A stretch of DNA of 64,000 nucleotides from the NCBI RefSeq assembly GCF_023333585.1, contig NZ_JAIQZN010000034.1:1-64000 (forward strand). Reading direction: 5' to 3'. The position numbers and the translations under genes are program-made. Of this stretch, positions 17,910 to 24,843 are shown piece by piece (position 1 is the first letter of the stretch; the number at the start of each line of letters is the position of its first letter). The notes under the pieces were generated by a model. That model did not search any database, was not told the DNA's origin, and saw nothing but the letters and a program-made list of their open reading frames with translations. This stretch comes from Argonema antarcticum A004/B2 (GTDB taxonomy: Bacteria; Cyanobacteriota; Cyanobacteriia; Cyanobacteriales; Aerosakkonemataceae).

Positions 17910-18060
17910 TTGACACTCCCCAGCCTAAAGGCGTGGGGATTCTTGCATCATAGAAGAACCTTGCTTAAGCGCTGTTTCCAGGTTTAAGTAGAGGGTCATT
18001 TCTCCACAAGCGTGAATTTCCGTGTGTCCCACGGTATTTGAAATATAGCCCATCAATTTT
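17910..18060 (-). ncRNA. Putative omegaRNA at the tnpB 3' end
   Basis: In IS200/IS605 elements the 3' part of the tnpB transcript and the right-end hairpin form the guide RNA of TnpB, with the guide taken from sequence just outside the element. Here the guide would be read from 17909 leftwards on the minus strand and begins GATATGTCCCCGATG, which is IS1-orfA sequence. The 5' boundary is a guess. Confidence 0.45.
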
Positions 18061-19145
18061 AATGCTTTCATCAGAATATTGATGGCGGCATTCTCATCCC
18101 TATCTAGTAGAGTTCCACATTTACAAATGTGCGTTCTTACTGATAGGGATTTTTTCACTTTGTTTCCACAACTAGAACATTCCTGTGAGGTGTAATGGGG
18201 TGCTACGGGAACGGCAACCTTACCAAACTTAATAGCAAAATACTTTAACCATTCCCGAAACAAATACCATCCGGCATCATTAATTGATTTAGCTAGGCGA
18301 TGATTCTTTACCATGTTCTGCACCTTTAGATCCTCAAACGCCACGAAATCATGAGATTTCATTACGCACCTTGCTAATTTCACAGCAAAGTCTTTACGTT
18401 GGCGAGAGACTTTCAGGTGTTTTCTTCCCAGTCGGTTAATAGCTTTGATTCTATTTTTAGAACCTTTAACTTTTCTGGAAACTCGACGCTGCAAGCGTTT
18501 TAATGATTTTTCTGACTTTCTGAGGTATCTGGGATTATCTACTTTCTCACCATTGCTATCGGTGTAGAAGTGATTTAATCCCATATCAATGCCGACACAT
18601 TTACCAGTTGGCTTAACTTCTTCTTTGGCTAAGTCACTGGAAATGCAGAATTGACAATAAAAACCATCGGCACGCTTAATTAACCTGACTCGTTGAATTT
18701 GTTCTGATTGATAGAAGTGCAAATCACGAGTGCCAATTAATTTAAGCGTGCCGATTTTGTTTTTGTCGGTAAAAGTTATTTTGTTCCTGTCCGCAGAAAG
18801 CGCCCAACCGGATTTCTTGTATTCTACCGAGCGTTGATTCTTTTTGAATCGTGGAAAGCCTTTTTTACCGGATACTTTCTTTTTACAATTATCAAAGAAT
18901 CTGGCAATTGCACTCCAGCAACGTTCGGCAGATGCTTGTCTAGCTGTCGAGTTGAGTTTATTTGCGTATGAGAATTCCTTGGCTAGTTTGGCAGTGTATT
19001 TGTTAAGATCGTAGCCATTGATACCTTTGCTATCCATCCAGTATCTCAGACATTTATTTCTAATGAATTGAGATGTGCGGATGGCTTCTTCAATCGCCGT
19101 GTACTGCTTTGGCTTGACTACGCATTTGAACTCGAATACGAACAT
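17925..19145 (-). CDS. tnpB: TnpB RNA-guided nuclease (transposon-associated)
   Basis: About 406 aa from the ATG at 19145 (MFVFEFKCVVKP). That start matches the usual TnpB N-terminus better than the in-frame ATG at 19166. It has an N-terminal helix-turn-helix/orfB region (1-60: FIRNKCLRYWMD). RuvC motifs are all present: Asp in VGIDMGL, Glu in VAFEDLKVQN and Asp in LDRDENAAINI. The zinc-finger cysteines CSSCG...CKCG lie between the last two. TnpB is an RNA-guided DNA endonuclease related to the Cas12 ancestor and promotes retention of IS605-type elements. All catalytic residues are present, so it may be active. It overlaps its own right-end RNA. Confidence 0.93.
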   Translation of the reverse strand: MFVFEFKCVVKPKQYTAIEEAIRTSQFIRNKCLRYWMDSKGINGYDLNKYTAKLAKEFSYANKLNSTARQASAERCWSAIARFFDNCKKKVSGKKGFPRFKKNQRSVEYKKSGWALSADRNKITFTDKNKIGTLKLIGTRDLHFYQSEQIQRVRLIKRADGFYCQFCISSDLAKEEVKPTGKCVGIDMGLNHFYTDSNGEKVDNPRYLRKSEKSLKRLQRRVSRKVKGSKNRIKAINRLGRKHLKVSRQRKDFAVKLARCVMKSHDFVAFEDLKVQNMVKNHRLAKSINDAGWYLFREWLKYFAIKFGKVAVPVAPHYTSQECSSCGNKVKKSLSVRTHICKCGTLLDRDENAAINILMKALKLMGYISNTVGHTEIHACGEMTLYLNLETALKQGSSMMQESPRL

Positions 19146-19319
19146 GGTTATCGACCTCATTACCATGTATTTATGGTAAACTTGATGCTACAAATATGCA
19201 CGAGATTGTAGCAATATTTAGCATTTTGTTGCGTAGAGAAAGCCGTCCTAAAGGACGGGGTTTTAAACCCAGTTCTCTGATAATTAATTTGCCGTAGGTG
19301 GAAATATCGATCGCTTCAT

Positions 19320-19342
19320 TTGTATACAATTTTAGTATACAA
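19320..19342. promoter_or_regulatory. Putative GntR-family operator before the racemase gene
   Basis: TTGTATACAA at 19320-19329 and AGTATACAA ending at 19342 form a dyad with half-sites starting 13 bp apart. It is nearly the same sequence as the dyad at 16642-16664. It lies just outside the left end of the tnpB element, so the racemase/carbamoylase operon still has its own control region. The rest of the 19281-19463 leader shows no other feature. Confidence 0.6.
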
Positions 19343-19463
19343 TATTTAGATAGTTTCCAGAATAAATCCAAAACTGCTAGACTTCCAGCGAAGCTAACGG
19401 CTCAGGAGTGCGACTGTAAACTACCCGCTGCTAATGTACATCTATGGCCAAGGGGCAGAAGGG

Positions 19464-20183
19464 ATGAAAATCAAAGTAATTAACCCAAATACCACGGTCA
19501 GCATGACTCAAATAATTGGGTCAGCGGCACGATCGATCGCCAGTTCCACCACTGAGATTATTGCGTGCAACCCGGCAATGGGGCCTGTTTCCATTGAGGG
19601 TCATTATGATGAAGCGTTGAGTGCGATCGGCATTCTCGATGAAATTCGCAAAGGGGAAGCAGAAAAAATGGATGGATATGTGATTGCTTGCTTTGGCGAT
19701 CCGGGGTTAATGGCAGCGCGGGAATTAGCAAGAGGCCCAGTCATTGGCATTGCAGAAGCAGCAATGCACGCCGCCAGCTTTATCGCGACTGGATTCTCGA
19801 TCGTGACAACCTTGGGACGCACAAGGGTAATTGCACAACATCTTGTAGAACGTTATGGCATGACCCGGTTTTGTCGTCAGATTCGATCGATCGATTTGTC
19901 GGTGTTGAATTTAGAGGAAGCTTATGCTAAGACAGCTGTGTTGGCCGAATGTCGCATGGCGCTTAAGGAAGATGATTGCGGTGCGATCATCCTGGGATGT
20001 GCAGGTATGGCCGACTTGTCAATTTGGTTGAGTAATGAGTTAGGGATTCCTGTGATTGATGGCGTAAGTGTAGCCGTCAAATTTGTGGAAGCATTGGTTG
20101 GTGCAGGATTAGGCACCAGTAAAACTGGAGATTTAGCATATCCTATCTCTAAGCCTTACACCGGAATAGCCCCTAGCCCCTAG
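19464..20183 (+). CDS. Hydantoin/allantoin racemase-like protein (Asp/Glu racemase superfamily)
   Basis: 239 aa from the ATG at 19464, chosen over the upstream in-frame start at 19434 because AGGGGCAGAAGGG precedes it and MKIKVINPNT is the family's standard N-terminus. The two catalytic cysteines of the superfamily are present: Cys76 in IACFGDPGL and Cys179 in LGCAGM. Family motifs SIEGHYDEA and GPVIGIAEAAMHAA match HyuE/HpxA-type enzymes, which racemise 5-substituted hydantoins or allantoin. It should be cytosolic. It is followed 6 nt later by the carbamoylase/allantoate hydrolase gene, forming a classic two-step module. The C-terminal residues IAPSP are encoded by a fragment of the dispersed CCCCTAGC repeat. 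The precise substrate is unknown. Confidence 0.85.
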   Translation: MKIKVINPNTTVSMTQIIGSAARSIASSTTEIIACNPAMGPVSIEGHYDEALSAIGILDEIRKGEAEKMDGYVIACFGDPGLMAARELARGPVIGIAEAAMHAASFIATGFSIVTTLGRTRVIAQHLVERYGMTRFCRQIRSIDLSVLNLEEAYAKTAVLAECRMALKEDDCGAIILGCAGMADLSIWLSNELGIPVIDGVSVAVKFVEALVGAGLGTSKTGDLAYPISKPYTGIAPSP

Positions 20184-20189
20184 CTATAT

Positions 20190-21446
20190 ATGACTGTTAC
20201 CTCAACACTGAAGATTAATGGCGATCGCTTAAATGAAAGTATCGATCGTCTGGCAAAAATTGGTAGACAGCCCTCTGGCTGTATTCGTCGTTTGGCTTTC
20301 ACTCCAGAAGATTTGCAAGCCCGCTACTTAGTTCAGCAATGGATGATTGAAGCTGGCATGACTGTTCGTACCGATGCTGCCGGAAACTCGATCGGCACCT
20401 ACCCTGGACTTGACGAAACAATCCCTGCCCTAGCAACTGGTTCCCATATTGATACAGTTCCTTCGGGAGGATGCTTTGATGGAGTTTTGGGCGTTTTGGC
20501 AGGGATTGAAGTCGTGCGAACATTGCGGGAAAACAATCTGCGGTTGAATCATGCGATCGAAGTTATCGTCTTCACTGATGAAGAAAGCACCATGATCGGT
20601 AGTCAGGCAATAGCGGGAACGGTTCTCTTAGATGCACCAGAACGCTATCAACCCAAGCCGGGAGATTCGATTCAAAAGTGTTTAGAAGCCCTTGGTGGAG
20701 ACTGGGATGCTTTAGCAACTGCAAAACGAGACCGTTCCGAGTTAGCCGCCTTCGTTGAACTTCATGTCGAACAGGGTGCAGTGCTAGAGAAAAATGGAAG
20801 TAATATCGGAGTAGTGCAAGGAGTTGTTGGGATTCGACGTCAAGTAATTACCATTATCGGACAGGCAAACCACGCCGGAACCACCCCAATGGATATGCGG
20901 CAAGATGCAATGGTTGCTGCTGCTCAAGTTGTATTAGCAGTAAGAGAGATTGCCCGTAAAATGCCTAGTAAGCCAGTGGCAACAGTGGGGTACATGACCG
21001 TTTCGCCTAATTCGGTTAATAGTGTGGCAGGACGGGTAGAACTGACTGTCGATATGCGCGACTTATCGAAAGATTGCCTGGATGAAATGCTGGTGCAACT
21101 AAACCAGGCGTTAGATGCGATCGCAGCAGATACCGATACAAAAATCGAAATCGCACCGCTATTATGCGTTGAACCAACACCAGCAGCCGATCGCATTCAA
21201 ACAACTATTGCAACTGTCTGCCAACATCTAGAACTCAGCTATTGCCATCTTCCCAGCCGTGCAGGACACGATGCTCTAGAAATTGGACGCATCACAGACA
21301 TGGGTATGATTTTTGTTCCCAGTCAGTCTGGTGTTAGCCATTCAGAAGCTGAGTACACTGCGCCGGAGCAATGCACACAGGGAGCAAACGTGCTATTGCA
21401 TACCTTTTTAGAGCTAGACAAGGTTTATAACAGTTGCAGGGCGTGA
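20190..21446 (+). CDS. M20-family N-carbamoyl-L-amino acid hydrolase / allantoate amidohydrolase
   Basis: A 418-aa Zn/Mn-dependent amidohydrolase of the HyuC/AllC/UAAH group. Metal-site residues are visible: His86 in GSHIDTV, Asp97 in FDGVLG, Glu131/Glu132 in FTDEES, His191 in LHVEQG and the terminal His in SHSEAEYT. The substrate-binding patch AGTTPMDMRQDA is conserved. These enzymes hydrolyse N-carbamoyl amino acids, allantoate or ureidoglycolate, releasing ammonia and CO2 or urea. The gene starts 6 nt after the racemase gene, so they are cotranscribed. No ring-opening hydantoinase or allantoinase is intact in the window. Which ureide it acts on cannot be decided by reading. Confidence 0.88.
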   Translation: MTVTSTLKINGDRLNESIDRLAKIGRQPSGCIRRLAFTPEDLQARYLVQQWMIEAGMTVRTDAAGNSIGTYPGLDETIPALATGSHIDTVPSGGCFDGVLGVLAGIEVVRTLRENNLRLNHAIEVIVFTDEESTMIGSQAIAGTVLLDAPERYQPKPGDSIQKCLEALGGDWDALATAKRDRSELAAFVELHVEQGAVLEKNGSNIGVVQGVVGIRRQVITIIGQANHAGTTPMDMRQDAMVAAAQVVLAVREIARKMPSKPVATVGYMTVSPNSVNSVAGRVELTVDMRDLSKDCLDEMLVQLNQALDAIAADTDTKIEIAPLLCVEPTPAADRIQTTIATVCQHLELSYCHLPSRAGHDALEIGRITDMGMIFVPSQSGVSHSEAEYTAPEQCTQGANVLLHTFLELDKVYNSCRA

Positions 21447-21455
21447 GTCGTATAG

Positions 21456-21559
21456 CTAAGCTGCTACGCATCTAATTTGATAGTCAGTTTTTCTGAACTT
21501 CTTGTGGGATGGGCAGGAAAGCCCGTCTTTGTATTTGATTTAGATGCGTAATAGCTTAG
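21456..21559. repeat. 104-bp MITE-like element with 20-bp inverted ends
   Basis: CTAAGCTGCTACGCATCTAA (21456-21475) and TTAGATGCGTAATAGCTTAG (21540-21559) are inverted ends matching at 18 of 20 positions. They flank about 64 bp of non-coding sequence that includes a small GGGCAGGAAAGCCC hairpin. It directly follows the carbamoylase gene. Confidence 0.7.
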
Positions 21560-21623
21560 TGCCGCTACGCCGAAGTCAAAAGTCACGCATTCAAAAGTCA
21601 AAAATCCTTTGAGTCTCAGGCAT

Positions 21624-21896
21624 TTAACTACTTTCCAAGCTAGATCCTAAAAATCGCTGGCTTAATCGTTCGCGCAGCGTTATTTTGGGAAATTGTCCCC
21701 GCATTGTAAAGTCAATTTGTGTCCCTAACTCATTTCTGTTTAAAGATAGTTCCATTTTGATATCTAAATGATGAATGGTTTTCAAATGTTGAGCATCAAT
21801 CCCATTCATCATACAGATGTGATGATGGCAAATTCTTTCAAAAGCGGTATCAGCTTGGCTGACAATCTCTTTTCCCTTCAGTTCGTCTGGTAAAGA
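21624..21896 (-). pseudogene. Fragment resembling a Rieske-type ring-hydroxylating oxygenase C-terminus
   Basis: An open frame of about 90 codons without a proper start; a TAA lies immediately upstream at 21897-21899. It reads DELKGKEIVSQADTAFERI, ICMMNGIDAQHLKTIHHLDI, then LRERLSQRFLGSS. The NGIDAQH..TIH part looks like the mononuclear-iron region of Rieske oxygenase alpha subunits as seen in cyanobacteria. Only the C-terminal quarter is left. The identification is tentative; that it is a remnant rather than a gene is more secure. Confidence 0.45.
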
Positions 21897-21912
21897 TTAG
21901 GATTGATTTGAT

Positions 21913-22218
21913 TCATAAACTGTTTGAGTAAAAACACGGAGATAAAACGGTTCCTAGACGTTCTCGACCTAAGATATCTCCAATTTGACCCCGACAAACA
22001 ACTTGAATTCCACTAATATAAACCGCTTCTACAATTTCTTCCGAACTGCGTTTAACCATGCGAGGTTCACCATCTAGGATGGGATCTGAAATTTCTACTG
22101 GGGAACTAATCGGCTGGTTGAGTGCTTGAGGATTAAGTAAAACCAGATCGGCTTGTGCGCCAATTTTGAGAACGATTGAGGCACATTCCAAATTGCCAGC
22201 ACTAGCATAAGTAGGAGC
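21913..22218 (-). pseudogene. C-terminal fragment of an amidohydrolase / D-aminoacylase-like gene
   Basis: An open frame of 101 codons, bounded upstream by a TAG and lacking a start. It reads KIGAQADLVLLNPQAL, EAVYISGIQVVCRGQ and GRERLGTVL, matching the small beta-domain that closes amidohydrolase-superfamily enzymes (ADLVL.DP, V..V...G). The catalytic barrel is gone. It ends the M20D amidohydrolase region. It could be what remains of a ring-opening or deacylating enzyme once used with the hydantoin-like pathway; that link is inferred from position only. Confidence 0.6.
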
Positions 22219-22223
22219 CTAGC

Positions 22224-23435
22224 CTAACGACAAAACTTTTCCACACACCGAACAAATATTTCTACTCCCATCTCCAATGCAGTTTCATCAAAATCAAATC
22301 GGGGATGATGGTGTGGATATGCCAAATTCATACTAAGATTGGCAGAACCTAAAAAGAAATAACAACCCGGTACTGCTTGCAGAAAAAACGACATATCTTC
22401 TGCACCCATTGTTTGACATTCTGGGACTATTCCCAAGGGAGTTTCTACTACTTCCAAGGCGATCGATCGCACCAACTCCGCTATCCCAGCATCATTAATT
22501 ACCGCCGGATATTGCCGCCAATAATTCAGATCGTACTCTGCGCCATGACTTTGACAAACCCCTGCAATAATTTGTTCGATTCGCTTCGGTAAAAGCTCTC
22601 CCAAAGTTGGGTTAAAATATCTTACTGTTCCACCTATTTTTGCCGTATCGGCAATCACGTTAATCGCAGTACCGGCGTGGAATTCACCCACCGTTACTAC
22701 TGCCGACTGGATCGGATCGACATTCCGCGATACGATCGTCTGCAAAGCATTCACAATCTGAGCAGCAACGACGATCGAATCGATCGTTTGATGCGGTATC
22801 GCACCGTGTCCGCCTTTACCCATAATCGTACAGCGGAAACCCTCGGTCGCCGCCATCAACGCGCCACTGCGAACGCCTACCGTACCAAGAGGCAGCTGGT
22901 TCCACAAGTGAAGGCCAATTATAGCATCAACATTGGGATTTGTCAATACTCCCGCTTCGATCATCGGTTTTGCACCACCTGGCCCTTCTTCAGCAGGTTG
23001 AAAGATAATTTTGACTGTTCCGGCGAAGTCTTGACGGTGTTGACAAAGGTAGTAAGCTGTTCCTAGTGCTATACTCGTGTGTCCGTCGTGACCGCAGGCG
23101 TGCATAACCCCATCGTGCTGGGATTTGTAAGAGACATCGTTCTGTTCCTGAATTGGCAAGGCATCCATATCTGCGCGAATTGCCAGCACTGGCCCCGGTT
23201 GACGGCCTGGAATAGTAGCCACAATACCCGTTTTTGCAATTCCGGTTTGATGCTCAATCCCCCATTCTGCGAGTTTTTTGGCAATAAACTCAGAGGTCAG
23301 TTTCTCCCGGAAGCCAAGTTCGGGGCGTTTATGTAAACCTCTGCGCCATTCTACAAGGCGGGGTTGCAGCGATCGAATCTCTAAGCGAATGCGGGATAAA
23401 TCATCGTCAGGAGAATTGAAGAATGTGGAAATCAT
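22224..23435 (-). CDS. M20D-family amidohydrolase (aminoacylase / IAA-amino acid hydrolase-like)
   Basis: A 403-aa dinuclear metal hydrolase of peptidase family M20D, which includes N-acyl amino acid hydrolases, hippurate hydrolase and plant IAA-amino acid hydrolases. Metal-binding residues include Cys114 and His116 in HACGHDGH, Glu149/Glu150 in QPAEEGPGG and a His in GLHLWN. The lid domain carries GKGGHGAIPH. The length is normal for the family. It is probably cytosolic and releases free amino acids from acylated ones. It stands at the edge of the racemase/carbamoylase region on the opposite strand, with no TTGTATAC site in front, so it may not belong to that regulon. Confidence 0.9.
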   Translation of the reverse strand: MISTFFNSPDDDLSRIRLEIRSLQPRLVEWRRGLHKRPELGFREKLTSEFIAKKLAEWGIEHQTGIAKTGIVATIPGRQPGPVLAIRADMDALPIQEQNDVSYKSQHDGVMHACGHDGHTSIALGTAYYLCQHRQDFAGTVKIIFQPAEEGPGGAKPMIEAGVLTNPNVDAIIGLHLWNQLPLGTVGVRSGALMAATEGFRCTIMGKGGHGAIPHQTIDSIVVAAQIVNALQTIVSRNVDPIQSAVVTVGEFHAGTAINVIADTAKIGGTVRYFNPTLGELLPKRIEQIIAGVCQSHGAEYDLNYWRQYPAVINDAGIAELVRSIALEVVETPLGIVPECQTMGAEDMSFFLQAVPGCYFFLGSANLSMNLAYPHHHPRFDFDETALEMGVEIFVRCVEKFCR

Positions 23436-23465
23436 AATTCTAGCAACCTAAAAATTAACTGCAAT

Positions 23466-23600
23466 TCAAACACGCCTTTCGGCTGAAATATAAGTATCAT
23501 CATGAATACCAATCGCTAATATTTCTACTGTATCTCGACGCTCACTAATCCTCACAACTAAATGCCACACCCCTGTTCCAATTCGGAAAGCCAACTCAAA
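23466..23600 (-). pseudogene. Possible RelE/ParE-type toxin remnant
   Basis: In a frame different from the overlapping 103-aa gene, about 45 codons read FELAFRIGTGVWHLVVRIS then ERRDTVEILAIGIHDDTYIS. The rhythm V..LVVR(I).......VEIL.IG.HD..Y resembles the C-terminal half of RelE/ParE toxins. The N-terminal half is missing and there is no proper start codon. It follows, and overlaps, a small protein gene in the usual antitoxin-toxin order. Support is weak. Confidence 0.35.
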
Positions 23601-23869
23601 AATTCTTCTCCTGAAATATTTCTGCTGCTGTCTTCCAGAATTCTCTCGTAGGCTTTTTGTTCAACGGCACCCCAATCTTGATTAGCTTCTTCGTTTTCCT
23701 GTTTAATATTTTCTATGCTTAAAAATACATCAGATCTAACGGCAATGACCGAATCTGCTGATTGTTGCTGATAATGTGTTGATTTTGGTTGATTAACAGT
23801 TGATTCTTTAGAGAATCCTCGATCGCGAGGATTAGACCCAGTTGTCGTTGATTTTGCCTGTTTGCTCAT
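23558..23869 (-). CDS. Small hypothetical protein, possible antitoxin (103 aa)
   Basis: A 103-aa hydrophilic protein. The first 40 residues are low-complexity (Ser/Thr/Gln-rich), then a helical acidic part follows (VFLSIENIKQENEEANQDWG, then ISGEEFLSWLSELEQ). There is no signal peptide or membrane segment. Its 3' end overlaps a frame that looks like the C-terminal part of a RelE/ParE toxin, so an antitoxin role is possible, but no known antitoxin fold is recognised. The ATG at 23869 is the first in frame. Confidence 0.5.
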   Translation of the reverse strand: MSKQAKSTTTGSNPRDRGFSKESTVNQPKSTHYQQQSADSVIAVRSDVFLSIENIKQENEEANQDWGAVEQKAYERILEDSSRNISGEEFLSWLSELEQGCGI

Positions 23870-23937
23870 TGCCGATCGCCACCTACTTAAGCGACATTGA
23901 TGCTTTCTGCTTTTTCCAACTTAACACCCTATCCAAC

Positions 23938-24618
23938 TCAAAATGGCATGATATGTTCTAGATCCAGATTGGAAGCAACTTGAGCCAATTTGGCGATATC
24001 AGTCGGATTATCTAGATGCGGTATTATACCTAAAACTAACGTATTTGTCAAAGATTGGATCGAATCAATTGGTGCCAGATCGGCAATATCATCATCCGAA
24101 CAAGCTGTAACGCAATTGAGAACAATACCCTTGAGGTTAACTTTTGACTGACGGGCGAGAGCAACATTGGCGACAACTTGCCCTAAACAGCCCAATCTTA
24201 CTGGCACCACCAAAACTGTCGGTAACGCCCAATCTCTAGCCAAATCTGCAACTGTAAGTTCTTGAGTTAGCGGCGTTCCCAGTCCACCCACAGCTTCCAC
24301 CAAAACCCAATCTCTCTGCTTTCCCAAGTTTATCATAGTCTGCCAAGCTCGTTTCAAATCAACCCATCTGCCTTCTCTTTCTGCTGCCACGGGCGGCGCT
24401 AGGGGTGCTTGGAAGTGAAGCGGTGTAATTTCATCTAAAGATTGATTGAGGGCAAATAGCTGGCTATACAGTTCGCGATCGCCTACTCCCGTCTGAATTG
24501 GCTTTAAAATGCCCACACTTTCAGAAGAACGGTAAGTTTGCAAATATGCCGCTAGCGCCGCTGTCAAAACAGTTTTACCGGCGTTTGTATCAGTTGCAGA
24601 AATTAGGAGTGCTTTCAT
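23938..24618 (-). CDS. bioD: Dethiobiotin synthase BioD
   Basis: A 226-aa ATP-dependent ligase of biotin synthesis that carboxylates 7,8-diaminopelargonate to close the ureido ring of dethiobiotin. The P-loop is ISATDTNAGKTVL (residues 6-18), followed by ILKPIQTG and the EAVGGLGTPLT magnesium/substrate loop (about 108-118); the C-terminal half fits the BioD/CobQ nucleotide-binding fold (VVPVRLGCLGQ, KGIVLNCV). The length is typical. It is a monocistronic minus-strand gene, and its start codon immediately abuts a heptanucleotide repeat array that occupies its promoter region. No other biotin gene is in the window. Confidence 0.95.
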   Translation of the reverse strand: MKALLISATDTNAGKTVLTAALAAYLQTYRSSESVGILKPIQTGVGDRELYSQLFALNQSLDEITPLHFQAPLAPPVAAEREGRWVDLKRAWQTMINLGKQRDWVLVEAVGGLGTPLTQELTVADLARDWALPTVLVVPVRLGCLGQVVANVALARQSKVNLKGIVLNCVTACSDDDIADLAPIDSIQSLTNTLVLGIIPHLDNPTDIAKLAQVASNLDLEHIMPF

Positions 24619-24620
24619 TA

Positions 24621-24770
24621 GTCAGTTGTCAGTTGTCAGTTGTCAGTTGTCAGTGGTCAGTTGTCAGTTGTCAGTTGTCAGTGGTCAGTTGTCAGTTGTC
24701 AGTTGTCAGTTGTCAGTTGTCAGTGGTCAGTTGTCAGTTGTCAGTTGTCAGTTGTCAGTTGTCAGTTGTC
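24621..24770. repeat. Heptanucleotide tandem repeat (TCAGTTG/TCAGTGG)
   Basis: About 21 copies of TCAGTTG with scattered TCAGTGG variants. They lie directly upstream of the bioD start codon and before the 3' end of the Ser/Thr kinase gene. The same unit occurs in reverse complement at 48704-48834. The ORF that can be read through it (SVVSCQL repeated) is not a gene. Confidence 0.95.
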
Positions 24771-24843
24771 ATTGGGTTACTAATTTCAGATTTAAGATTT
24801 AAATCGGCAATCTCAAATCTTCCCTTTCCCAATGACCTTTTTG

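Larger units (their letters stand above)
17910..19280 (-). mobile_element. IS200/IS605-family (IS1341-type) element carrying only tnpB
   Basis: On the minus strand the element ends at 17910 with the usual right terminus: stem CCCCACGCCTTTAGGCTGGGG followed by AGTGTCAA. The left end holds a CCGTCCTTTAGGACGG hairpin (19243-19258) flanked by TTTAAAACCCC; its exact boundary, about 19265-19285, is uncertain. There is no tnpA, so movement would need a transposase supplied in trans. It interrupts an IS1-type remnant on its right side and separates the gntR gene from the racemase gene. Confidence 0.82.
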
